Shown one piece after another: positions 54,533 to 64,000 of a stretch of 64,000 bases of DNA. The notes below the pieces were generated by a model. The model was given only the letters and a program-made list of their open reading frames with translations, was not told the origin of the DNA and made no database searches. How positions within the stretch are numbered: the first letter of the stretch is position 1; each line of letters begins with the position of its first letter. Source of the DNA: Coix lacryma-jobi var. lacryma-jobi (taxonomy: Eukaryota; Streptophyta; Magnoliopsida; Poales; Poaceae); NCBI GenBank assembly GCA_009763385.1, contig CM019825.1:23142278-23206277 (forward strand). Direction: 5' to 3'. Position numbers and translations under genes: made by a program.

Positions 54533-56385
54533 TAATGTTCATCACCAAGCACACCTGTTGAATCCTGAGGGTAGGTAATGCTTAGTGCTGACTAAGCACG
54601 TTTCTTAAAGAGTGTCCAGGTTCATCAGACCCATGAAGAAAATCAGTGTGGATGCATAATTTAACTACAAAGTCTACCTGCATAGAAAATACTGAAAAGG
54701 ACAGCTTATTCTTCTTGCTTTGGTTCGGTTTCAGAAATAAGTTGTCATCTTCAGTTTTCCGTATTGACCATGCAATATAACCCTTCATTTGTCTTGCTGA
54801 CTGTTTGTGCTTCTGGTTTTCTGCAGATGTCATGGTTCGCTGGGAAAGCCACTCAACCAACTCTAAAGATATGTAGTCGACTGGTCCTCTTACGCCCACA
54901 AATTCCAGTGGTCACTATCTCCTGCGACTGTGATTTTGATGTTTCAACAATATATATGTGGAGAGACTAAAGCTCGGCAACAAGATCTCAGCACACGTTC
55001 ACAGGTCACCATTTCGAGTTGTCAACAAGGCAACGATCTTACCTATTATTAGCTGTTCTAGAGACAGGTCTGCATTCTGACTTACATTTTTCTTGTTCCT
55101 TGTAAGCAGAGGCGCAGAGCAAAGATATCAACATCATTCACAGTTTCAGACTTTTTCCACCGTGCGAGCCCTGAAAATTTTGTTCTGAGGAGAACAGATT
55201 GGTTCGTTGAACTGAACGGACGCAAGATAGGGTGGGATGGGATGGATCCGTGCCCACATTGATCAGTTCGTGATGCCTGCCACGTGCTTCTCTTAATTGT
55301 GCACCGTGAGTACATTACATTACAGTGCATCAGTGAAGTAAGTGGGGGCCTGCAGTTTGCCGTTTGGCAGTTGAAGGCACCAAGCAATGTACCAGAGCGC
55401 CTCATGGGGCCACCTTGCGTTCTGCTTGTGCGGTTATTAAGCGCCGAAAAGTAGTGATTTGCCATCGGCACAACGCGGCGTCACTATTGGCTAATCGAGG
55501 GTTCGAGAGTCACTCCAGGATGCCAACAGCACGTGGCCACACCACCTCGCCGATCTGTATCAGTGGCCTACTGCTGGTTGGTATATATTTCTTGTGATGC
55601 TGTTTGCAAGTCCATGGCTAGATGATTTGGTTCCGGCTAATGGGAATATATTGATGCTTTGTAAGGTTGCTTTGTTCTTTTCTTTTTTTCTTTTCTTTTT
55701 TAACTTTAGAAATCATGTAACTGCTTTGTTTTTTAAAAGTTCTGATGGTGGATAAAGCATGTTCCTGGAGCTTGCTTATGATGACTTGCAATCGGTTTTA
55801 ATTATATATATTTAAAAAAAGAGCAGTTGCCTACCAGAATGATGGGTAGTTTGGTTATATTTTTTTTCAACTATATGAATGTGAATTATCACAAGCTAAG
55901 GGGCAGGGGGTAACCTACACCTACTAGAAAGATTTGTTATGCTTACAATTTGCTTATTTGCATGAGTGAAGATGTGCCTCCCTTTCCTAGATTATGATCA
56001 GGCAAATATATGTTCATGTTCTCCTATCATGAGCAAAATTGGTCACACAATCAAGCTAAAACCTGCAAGACGAAGCAATATAATTTCGATTTTCGAAACT
56101 TTAATCCCTTGAACATCTAAAATGGGCATGAAAAGAGTTATATACATGGGCAGAATTTTTTTGTTCGCTTGAGCTAGAAGCTGGTTTGGCTGATTCGAAC
56201 GACTGATTTTTTGTGAGAGAAAAATATTATTCCACATTTATTTTGTATAGATTAAAGCAGGCAGAGTAGGTCAAGTGAATAGAGAAAAATTTGAAATCCC
56301 ATGTCGTACTCGAACTACGTGAAAACCAACCACTAAATCTATGGTCTATATTCTATTCTCTATACAGACTGCTAGGGCAAGATAA

Positions 56386-56628
56386 GAGCAAGTATAGTAA
56401 GGGGCTGTAAGCGGGCTGAATGCTGAGGTGGAGTAAAATGAAGAGAAGAGAGAAGAGAAGCGGGCTGTAAGCTTACAACCGGCTTGGGCACAAGAACCAA
56501 GAAATTTTAGGAGAAATACATGTAGGTCATGTATTAATAGTGAAGACTCAACCACTATATGAGTGGGCTAAAAGATAGCTGCAAGGATTCCTTGCAGCCC
56601 GCAGCGGGCTATATTATTAGCCTTGCTC
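56386..56628. mobile_element. Tourist-like MITE
   Basis: Ends GAGCAAGTATAGTAA and TTATTAGCCTTGCTC are inverted, with TAA on both sides (56383-56385 and 56629-56631). The interior has repeated GCGGGCTGTAAGC blocks. Length 243 bp. Confidence 0.8.
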
Positions 56629-57138
56629 TAAGGATGATTAAGCCACAATGTATGTGTCACATTCCTTAATTAAATCATGGCATCGCTGGATCTGTACCAA
56701 CCGAATGAATTAATGATATATAATCGTCGAGATGAGACTGACAACCATCACAAATTAAGGGCATTCAAGGTGGTTAGTTTAGCTCTTGACAAAAGCAAGC
56801 AACAAGAACTAGGGCTCATCAATTAAATGTGGCCAATAATCTCAATGCTTGGAATGTTTGATACAGTAGCTGAAATAGTTGGTACGGCATACAGATGTTG
56901 AGAATACGAGTCCGATAACTGTCACATAATACAAAACAATTTTGGGAACCTTCGGTATCAATCGTCACTGTAATGTGTACAGATAAATGAATAATGCAAC
57001 AGCTGCGATGTGTAAACATCATGTCTGTTCATGGAAACCAAAAAAAATCTGTGCAACCGGACTACAGTATATGCTACAACAGACAGTGAGAACGAAAGAA
57101 AGGAAAAAAAAAAATCAAAACTACGCAGCAGTTACAAC

Positions 57139-58858
57139 TTACAAGTGCAGCACAGCCATGGATTTCAGCCTGCAGGACATGGCGTCGGCCTCCGTCGCCG
57201 CGTTTTCCCGGGCAACCCGGCTCCACTTCTGTTCGGTGTCCGAAATCCGGCAGGCCGTAACGAAATCGAGCACCTTGCCGAAGATCCTGAACATCTCTAC
57301 GGCGTAGACCCTGTCCTGCCCGACGGCGAACGCCGCGTTGGGATCCATGGGCGCGTCCGGGTGCGCCGACGCCTCGGTCCACTGGAGCGAGCTGAGGTCA
57401 AGCTCGAACAGCTTCCGCACCACCTTCTCCCTCCGGTTCACCGGCCCGTGGCGGTCGCACCACGACACGCAGAGCATGAAGAGCCGCGACGCGCAGCACA
57501 CCAGCGTCGGCGCGTAGTCGCGGAGCCGCGGAGGCGGGAGGAGCGTCTGGATGACGACCCAGGAGCCCTTGTCCAGATGGTAGGCGACGAGCGTGTCGGA
57601 CTCGCAGTACACGTAGAACATCCGGCCACAGACGACGCCGGAGCAGGCCAGCCCGACGTCGGTGGGAAACCCGGCAATCTCGACCCACCTGTCGACCAAG
57701 GGATCGTATATCTCCCCGGACACCAGTGGCTCGTCCCAGCGGCCGCGCCCGCCGACGGCGACAATGGCGAGCCTCGGCTGGCCGTCCTCGCCCTCCTGTC
57801 CGGCGGACTTGCCATGACGAGACGAAGCGAGGTCAGTGGAATCAGTGTCCTCGTGCAGCATGTCCCTTAGCCGGAGGCGCCTGAGGGAGAGCCGGTGCGG
57901 GTCCTCGTACACAGCGGAGGCGCCACCCGACCGAGACTTGCCGCGCCGCGCATTCTTCTCCGCGCGAGTGTGGAGAATGCTGCAGGTGGCGGACATCTCG
58001 AACACCCCCAGCACCGGGCGAGACCGCGGGGTCCGCATGGGCGCCGCCTTCCGCCACGAGCCGGCGGGAGGGCTGAACACCAGCACTCCCTTGTGTGTCT
58101 TCACCTTGCTGGCATCCGAGCCGCCGGACCGGCCACCGACGACGTAGAGGTCGTCCCCGACACCGGCGACGGAGAACGAGAACCTCCCCTTCAGCCCGTC
58201 CGCCCCGACACGGCACCACCGGTGCGCGGCCACGTCGAGCGCGTGCACGGCAGGAGCAGGGGCGGCGCCCCACCCGACGTCGCCGTCCACCCCGAACAGG
58301 AACAGCCACGGCGTCCCGGCGCGGCCTGGCCTCCTCCTCGCGGCGCATCCGCAGGAACTGCGGCGCGACGGTGAGGTCCTTCCACCGCCTGCACACGCAC
58401 CGCGCCGCCAGGAGCGAGGCCAGCGGCAGCCGGCACAGCACCATCTCCAACACGTCGTCCGGGAGCACCGCCACGGACGCCGCGGCCGCCTCCGTCACCA
58501 CGACCGCACCCGCACCAGCTCCCGACGGCCGGTGTGCCGCAGCGGCGGCGGCGGCGGCGCCCTTCTTCCAGGCGAAGCACTGCACTGTCGCGCCATCCTC
58601 CTCCTCGTCGTCGTCGTTCCCCGGCGTGCGCCGGCGCGGGGCCGCGGCGGAGGAGTCCATCTCGTCGCAGGCGCAGACGCGGCACCCACCCGCCGCGCCG
58701 AGGGGCAGCCGGAGGCAGCTCCTCTTCCTCCTCCTGCGGCGGCGGTGTCGGCCATCGCGCTCGTTCGGCTTCACGTCGGGGAGCACATCGTCCGGTGGCT
58801 CGGCGCGGAGCAGGGAGGCCAGGCTGTTGCTGCCAGATCTCTGCAGAGCTCTCGGCAT
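57139..58858 (-). CDS. F-box/kelch-repeat protein (CFK1-like) with a frameshift
   Basis: Read on the minus strand, the N-terminal part starts at 58858 (MPRALQRSGSNSLASLL). It has an Arg/Lys-rich segment, an acidic patch and an F-box at about residues 130-170 (VLPDDVLEMVLCRLPLASLL ... CVCRRWKDLTV). At about 58320-58340 the frame must shift by one base to continue as GTPWLFLFGVDGDVGWG, followed by kelch-type blades (FSFSVAGVGDDLYVVGGRSG; SGEIYDPLVDRWVEIAGFP) to the stop at 57139. Together this would be about 570 aa with no intron. F-box/kelch proteins join SCF ubiquitin ligases through Skp1 and bind targets with the kelch propeller; the closest match I recall is the CFK1 group of dicots. No GT-AG pair explains the shift. 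It is either a sequence error in GC-rich DNA or a disabled allele. Confidence 0.8.
58320..58340 (-). other. apparent frameshift in the F-box/kelch gene
   Basis: Upstream codons read ...RMRREEEA, and downstream homology resumes one base out of phase at GTPWLFLFG. The region is built of GAGGAGGAGGCC and GGCCGCGCCGG, where a single-base slip is easy. One extra base, or two missing ones, would account for it. Confidence 0.75.
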
Positions 58859-59416
58859 GGGAGCAGCAGAGCGAGCTCGACCGCTAGGTGGAGAAGAAGT
58901 GGTGCGCGAAGGACGGGATGGTGGGGGCGTGGAGGTGGAGGAGGATGCCCCGGAGGAGGATAGCGAGGAGCTTGGCGAGGAAGGAGGTAGAGAGCATGGC
59001 GTCGCGCCGGGACCGGTAGGCGACGCGGGATTATTTGGGCAATTGGGCGGCGGTGGTTGCCCAAGGGGAAGTTGGGGAAAGCGGACGAGGCGCAGGCGCC
59101 GATGAGGGGTGGGTGACGCCACGCGTGGATGGAATGGATGGACAGGACACGGGACGGGAGGACACCACCGGCCGTCCGGCCCACTCGTTGTCGTTGGAGA
59201 TCGAAGCGGGCCAACCGTACGATAGGATGGGCTAACGTCCGCGCGATTCACGGGGCTTATGTGGCGAGGCGCTGGCGCGGGGCGCCGATGGGCCGGCACG
59301 CGTGTGCGCGGGCGCTGGATGCTATCCGTTGGGTCCAGTGCCGAGGGAGACGAAGCACCTGGCCGCAGAGAAGCTCCGCGGATCGTGTTGTGATTAGGAA
59401 AAAAAATCCACTTTTA

Positions 59417-59556
59417 GTGGGTGTTGGTCCTACCTAGAGTTTAGCCACTAAAGTTCCAAACATCCCTATTTTTAGTTATTTTTAATACTACTACTAAAAT
59501 CACTTCCACTAAACTTTAGTGGCTACAACTTTAGGGGATGAGAACCAAACACCCCC
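59417..59556. mobile_element. Tourist-like MITE, 140 bp
   Basis: Ends GTGGGTGTTGGTCCTACC and GAGAACCAAACACCCCC are inverted, with TTA on both sides (59414-59416 and 59557-59559). The interior TTTAGCCACTAAAG / CTTTAGTGGCTA blocks are also inverted. Confidence 0.8.
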
Positions 59557-59559
59557 TTA

Positions 59560-60519
59560 CTCTTTAATTTTTACAAAAATCTAATTTTCTTCATGAACTC
59601 CAAAACCAGACAAAACATATCTCTCAACCTTTAAAACACTGCAACTTACCTCCTTGAACGGTTTTGGATATCGGTTTTACTATTGTAATAATGGTATTGC
59701 TATAATAACACTGGTTTGTCTTTTTTATTTTTTTTATTTCCGCTGAATTTTTAAAAAAATCATAATAAATCATAGAAAAATTATAAAATAAAAATCTAAT
59801 TTTGTTAAACTTCACATGAGTAGATCTATACAACGAACATATATATGATATGTTTTATAAGATGGTATGTTTTAGTATAAATTTGTTATTGTGGCTTTAG
59901 ATCTATACTTTTCTATAAAAAAATAAATTTATAACTAAGTTATACATGATCTAATGAGTATAAAATTGTTACTATAGCTCAAACATATAATAATTAGCCC
60001 ATCATAATTGGACTATAAAAACTGCATCTATCAGCTATTAATTATTCCAATTATTTTCATACAATTATATGCTTTTCTGTAATTAATTAGAATAATTCAT
60101 AGTTGCAGTTTCTATAGTCCAACTATGGTGGTATTTTTATGATAGGTTAATTATTATATTCTTAAACTATAATAAAAGTTGCATACTCATTGGATCATGT
60201 ATAACTTAGTCATAAATTTATTTTAATTACAGAAAAATATTTATCTAAAGCTACAACAAAAACCTTATTCTAAAGTCTAGCATATTATATATTCAGTGTG
60301 TAAGTCAACTCATGTGGAGTCCAACAAAATTAGATTTTCTCTTTATGATTTTTAAAATTTTTAAAGATTGAACAAAAATAAATAATAAAAAAGAAAAGAC
60401 AAAACCACTTTAATTGTAGCAAACTATTGTTACTGTAGCAAATTCATAGTCCAAAACCATCCAAGAAGGTAAGTTGCATAGCTTCGCAAAAGTTAAAGAA
60501 GAAAAGTGAACTTTTTCCA
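59560..60519. mobile_element. large foldback element with arms of about 400 bp
   Basis: The left arm (about 59600-60040) and right arm (about 60080-60500) are inverted copies with moderate divergence. Paired landmarks include CAACTTACC, TAAATTTATAACTAAGTTAT / ATAACTTAGTCATAAATTTA, AAAATCTAATTTTGTT and ATAATAATTAGCC. The centre is at about 60060. Transcription would give a hairpin of several hundred base pairs. The outer ends and target duplication are not clear. Long inverted arms fit a Mutator-like or foldback element. Confidence 0.75.
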
Positions 60520-60528
60520 TGCGGATTA

Positions 60529-61079
60529 GGGCATGGTCAATAATAGAGCCAAGCATTTGGCTATAAGCCAAGCTCTAAGAGCCAAGTTAGAGCAACTCCA
60601 AGAGAGTTGGTAAAAATGGATGGCTAACCTATAATATAGCTAGTCTCTAAAATAAAAAACTCTATAAAAAAAAGAAAACTCCAACAGTTTTTCTATTATA
60701 GCAATACTAGATAGCTAGTGACACATGCAAGCTATATTTACCATGCGAGATTTTAGGAATAGCAAACTTGTTATTTTACAAAAACAAGATAGCATAGCTG
60801 TTGGAGTTCACTTTTTACTCTAAAATATAAATATAGCATACAAAAAAAAGATAACAAGTCTCTTGGAGATGCTCTTATACAATAATTAGTCTTCTACTTG
60901 GCTATAAACCATTTATCTTTTCTATTCTTTCTCACATACATCTCTATTAGGACCCACTACTACCTATGCTTCCGTGCCCAACTTGGTGCTTGCATGGGAG
61001 CCAAGCTCTCCTCTCTCTCCTCACTTTTCTCCTTCACATCAGCATTTGCTTGACTATAAGTCAATTATTCTACGTGCTC
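60529..61079. mobile_element. outer Tourist-like MITE, interrupted
   Basis: Ends GGGCATGGTCAATAATAG and TCAATTATTCTACGTGCTC are imperfect inverted repeats, with TTA at 60526-60528 and 61080-61082. GCCAAGC / GCTTGG blocks of its body lie on both sides of an inner element at 60590-60874, which split it. Confidence 0.75.
60590..60874. mobile_element. inner Tourist-like MITE nested in another
   Basis: Ends GAGCAACTCCAAGAGA and TCTCTTGGAGATGCTC are close inverted repeats, with TTA at 60587-60589 and 60875-60877. Length 285 bp. It is younger than the element that contains it. Confidence 0.85.
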
Positions 61080-61082
61080 TTA

Positions 61083-62035
61083 TGTGCGGTGCGATAACCT
61101 AGAGCCAAGGACGACGATCTGACCTTTGCAAGTGACAAGTCCGTGGTCACTCCGTCAGTCCGTCTATGACGAGTTAACAACGCTATTCGATTTAGGGCAT
61201 ATTGTTTGTTGCTTCTCCTAAACAAACAATGAAACAAACAACACAAAGTTAAAGCTGACATTTTAAAAGTAGAAAGCTGGTTTCTAAGGAAATAGTAAAG
61301 CTGAAAACAATGGTGAGATAAGATTTGTTGGCCTTTTTACAAAAAAAATAATAATTACAAAGTTAATAATAGAAAAACTTTGACTATTTATCTCTTAACA
61401 GATTTTGTTGGTATTAAATATGTCAAATTTCTATATGTTTGATTGTACTTCATGATTTGTGCTAAAACTATTTACTAGGTTATATTAATAAAAAAAATCT
61501 AGCATATTGATCATATAAAATCTGTTGACTGATAAATAGACACTTGCTAGTAAAAATTTAACGACAAGAAGTCGAATAAATGCTTTTGGGAGCTTTAGCT
61601 CAGAAAATCAAGGATCCTATAGTCCGGGTAAAAAACTCAGCATAGTCTTAGGAATAGGTGTAAAAAAAAGCTTAGATTAGTTATTAAAGCAGATTGAATA
61701 GGGATAAAGCTTCAGCTCGAGGTTTCTCTCGACACAAAATCAACCAATTAATTAAAAAATTATCAACTACAAAACTATAGATCTTACCGAGCACTATAAT
61801 TTTGATATAAAGTTTGTCTTCATCGGACTTCATAGACACAAGTTATGCATTTTTTTAGATAACTATATAATGTATACAGTAATAATCAGAGTATTTTAGT
61901 CACTTTTAACTTCTCTCACCTATCTACATCAAGATAATATTATTTTTATAGTTATAGTAGAGCTAATTACCACAATTGAATCTTCTAGTAAATACAACTT
62001 TGAGCGGTGTCCACCGACCAAAACCATATTAAATA
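61083..62035. other. AT-rich spacer, nothing recognised
   Basis: I see no gene, RNA or clear repeat boundary. TTTGTTTGTTGCTT..AACAAACA blocks near 61200-61240 are weakly self-complementary. Confidence 0.35.
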
Positions 62036-62275
62036 CTCCCTCTGTCCACTAATAAATAGATTTCTAGAGTTGTCCTAAGTCAAAAAATTTAAACTTTGGC
62101 CGAATTTTTTGAAAAAACTATCAAGATTGATGATCTCAAATTCTTATCATTAGATATATCATTCGGTATATTTTCATAATGTATTTATATTACTCTTTTT
62201 TATAAAGTTAGTCAAAGTTTAAAATTTTTGACTAGCACAAATTCTAGGAATTGATTCTCCTATGGACCGAGGGAG
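62036..62275. mobile_element. Stowaway MITE
   Basis: CTCCCTCTGTCCACTAATAA and, inverted, CTCCTATGGACCGAGGGAG lie between TA dinucleotides (62034-62035 and 62276-62277). Length 240 bp. Confidence 0.85.
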
Positions 62276-62625
62276 TAATGTCTTACAACAAATTTCATCT
62301 AGGGAGAAGGGCAGCTTTACAGCCGAGAAAGCTCGCTGGACGCGATGGGCTGACCGAACATTGGCTTCATGGGTTGAAATCGGTCAAAAGGATGGCCCAA
62401 GTTGTGCTTTGTATATCCCCGAGTGGACAAGCTCCAAGCTTTCTTCCTGGGTTTGGTTTGGTTCGCTGATAAAAAAAATAACTCTTTTTTTAAAACACAC
62501 ATTTTTTATTCATGAAAATTAATAGAGGACTTATTAGTGGATGGTATAGTTTGTTGACGTGGATAGCTTGCATTGCATGTGCTAGTGGGCTGTTCCGAGT
62601 GGGTATCTTGTGGGGTTTAGAATTA

Positions 62626-63097
62626 GGGAGAATTAGGTGTATGGTCCTAGAAAAAACTGCTCTTAGTATATGGCTCTTTTTCTTTCGAATTTGGTTCTAT
62701 GATCTCAAAACAAAATTTATTTAGCTCTATGGTCTTCCGTTAGTTTTGGGTAGCTAACGGTGTTAAGTCGGAGATAAAAAGACTATTTTATCCCTAGCGA
62801 AAAAATAAAATAATTTTCTCTATATATAAAAAAAATTGGTACATAGTTTGGCTCAATTACGAAAATTGAGTCAAACTATGTACCAAATTTTTGTATATGC
62901 AGAAAAAAATTTTTTTATTTTTTTCGCTAGGGGTAAAATAGTCTTTTTATCCTTGACTTAACACCGTTAGCTGCCCAAAACGGACGGAAGGCCATAGAGC
63001 TAAATAAATTTGTTTTGAGGCCTTAGAACCAAATTCGAAATAAAAAAAGCCATATACCTAAGAGCGGTTTTTTCCAGGGCCATACACCTAATCTCCC
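62626..63097. mobile_element. Mutator-like non-autonomous element with arms of about 230 bp
   Basis: A perfect 9-bp duplication TTAGAATTA (62617-62625 and 63098-63106) bounds ends GGGAGAATTAGGTGTATGG and CCATACACCTAATCTCCC. The two halves are inverted copies of each other over almost the whole 472 bp (for example ATTTATTTAGCTCTATGG / CCATAGAGCTAAATAAAT and TTTGGTACAT / ATGTACCAAA) around a centre near 62862 (CAATTACGAAAATTG). A 9-bp duplication with long inverted arms is the hallmark of Mutator-like elements. No coding sequence is present. Confidence 0.88.
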
Positions 63098-63183
63098 TTA
63101 GAATTATAAGATAGATATAGATTACTGAGTCACATACATATATATAGTACATACTTCATTCTCTCTAATAATATTTGGGATAT

Positions 63184-64000
63184 TGAAAGGTCCTAGTTTA
63201 GTTTTGGTAATTGAGTGACAACTTTAGGTGGACTAATGATGTTTATGTGAGATACACATGTGATTAGTCCACAGGTACATGTGTGTGAGCACTTGAGCCA
63301 TGGAGGTGAATGGCTTGGACTTGATGTGAAGCTCACACATGTGATGATCATGGAGGAGCTTAAATGCACATGAAACATGACATGTGGTCATGTGGCTAAG
63401 ACGGTGAAGATCAAGGCAAGACTTAGCTTGATGGACCGATTGCAAAGGTGAAGGGCAAGTTGGAGGCTTTGAAGCCGTTGGTACCGAGTGTCGGGAGGCT
63501 TAAGCAAGACTTGGCGCCGAAGCATCGAAGCAATGGTGAAGAGCAAGTGAGGTCAAGATCGATGGACCATGGAGGCCATGTGATGATATGAAGTGGATCA
63601 TATCATTTGATCGAGGTTGGTGCATGTGTTGCATCAACAAATGGAGGAGATGGAATGGAATGCGCAAGGCAAAGGTATACTTGTAGGGCATTTCATTTCA
63701 CCGGTCATAGGTGTGTAGAGAAGTTTATGACCGAGTTTAGGATAGATGGCCGTACTATTAAGAGGAGCAAACTTGTTTGCATATCGGTCATCTAGTGCCA
63801 CTTGAGCGATCTAACATTGCGATGTTGCTAGGATCGAGTGGCGTGGTGAGAGCAAGTGAAAATCCTTTAAAAAATGTTTGTGAAAATGCTAACACACATG
63901 CACAAGGTTGTATACACTTGGTGGTGTTGGCACATTTGCAAAGGAGAAGGTGTTGGAGTTGATTTGGATCAACTCGGAGAAGTTTCAGAGAAATCTTTGG
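63184..64000 (+). mobile_element. left end of an LTR retrotransposon LTR, cut off by the window
   Basis: TGAAAGGTCCTAGTTTAG followed by TTTTGGTAATTGAGTGACAAC at 63184 resembles the start of grass copia-type LTRs and shares the TTTTGGT.AATTGAGTGACAAC block with the start of the LTR at 2345. The remaining 800 bp are purine-rich (repeated GGTGAAG, CAAGAC, GAGGTC) without a credible gene. The other end lies outside, so identity as LTR is inferred. Confidence 0.5.

Larger units (their letters stand above)
54234..57138. other. PPR 3' flank and intergenic DNA
   Basis: No further gene is supported; the short frames here match nothing I recognise. A Stowaway-like repeat lies at 54345-54532, a pyrimidine-rich tract at 55677-55702, a fragment of the 20385-type MITE at about 56165-56240, and a Tourist-like MITE at 56386-56628. 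Confidence 0.45.

Noticed and set aside
57842..59299. Longer start of the F-box gene at 59299
   Set aside because: The extra 147 residues are Pro/Ser/Arg-rich without family resemblance; the ATG at 58858 begins a sequence that fits the family.
1..64000. CRISPR array, tRNA, rRNA, bacterial operon or viral genome
   Set aside because: Regular repeats found are tandem without spacers; the tRNA-like boxes belong to SINE remnants; all genes are of plant type with introns.

Overview
The window is nuclear DNA of a grass, most likely Sorghum or a close Andropogoneae relative. The signs are intron-containing plant genes (an FtsZ-like/MORN chloroplast-division protein, a phytoene synthase, a PLS-class PPR protein, ubiquitin-L40), GC-rich first exons against AT-rich intergenic DNA, and a dense load of grass-type MITEs and long-LTR copia elements. 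There is no prokaryotic organisation, no rRNA or tRNA gene and no CRISPR array. Species is inferred from gene and repeat character, not from a search.

Layout. 1-2.3 kb: possible tail of a gene entering from the left, then repeat-rich spacer. 2345-14114: a complete 11.77-kb LTR retrotransposon (2.35-kb LTRs, iMet primer site, intact gag, no pol) flanked by the 5-bp duplication ATATT and apparently inserted into an older tRNA-derived SINE. 14531-16006: a solo LTR of a related family with the duplication GACAA. 16-20.5 kb: decayed repeats and an odd 360-codon frame built of 60-bp tandem repeats. 20.6-25.2 kb: a RING-type E3 ligase gene of the RF298/MIP1 type. 28.1-36.1 kb: a 16-exon ARC3 gene (reconstructed 744 aa). 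36.1-43.5 kb: intergenic, one GC-rich island and many MITEs, including a 512-bp hAT-like element. 43.7-47.0 kb: a six-exon phytoene synthase resembling PSY3 (435 aa). 50.0-51.2 kb: a divergent ubiquitin-ribosomal L40 fusion. 51.8-52.1 kb (minus) and 52.3-54.2 kb (plus): a small membrane-protein gene and a PPR gene, divergently arranged with 170 bp between their start codons. 57.1-58.9 kb (minus): an F-box/kelch gene carrying an apparent frameshift. 59.4-64 kb: no genes; nested and foldback MITEs, a Mutator-like element with a perfect 9-bp duplication, and the start of another LTR cut off by the window end.

The genes are independent plant loci and not an operon. Two concern plastids: ARC3 (placement of the division ring) and PSY (entry step of carotenoid synthesis). 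Two concern ubiquitin ligation (RING and F-box/kelch), and one encodes ubiquitin fused to a ribosomal protein. The most unusual content is in the mobile DNA: a very recently inserted gag-only retrotransposon that carries a near-palindromic GCGGCAGTGCCGC motif in every one of its compartments, including the gag coding frame and the LTR just upstream of the TATA box.
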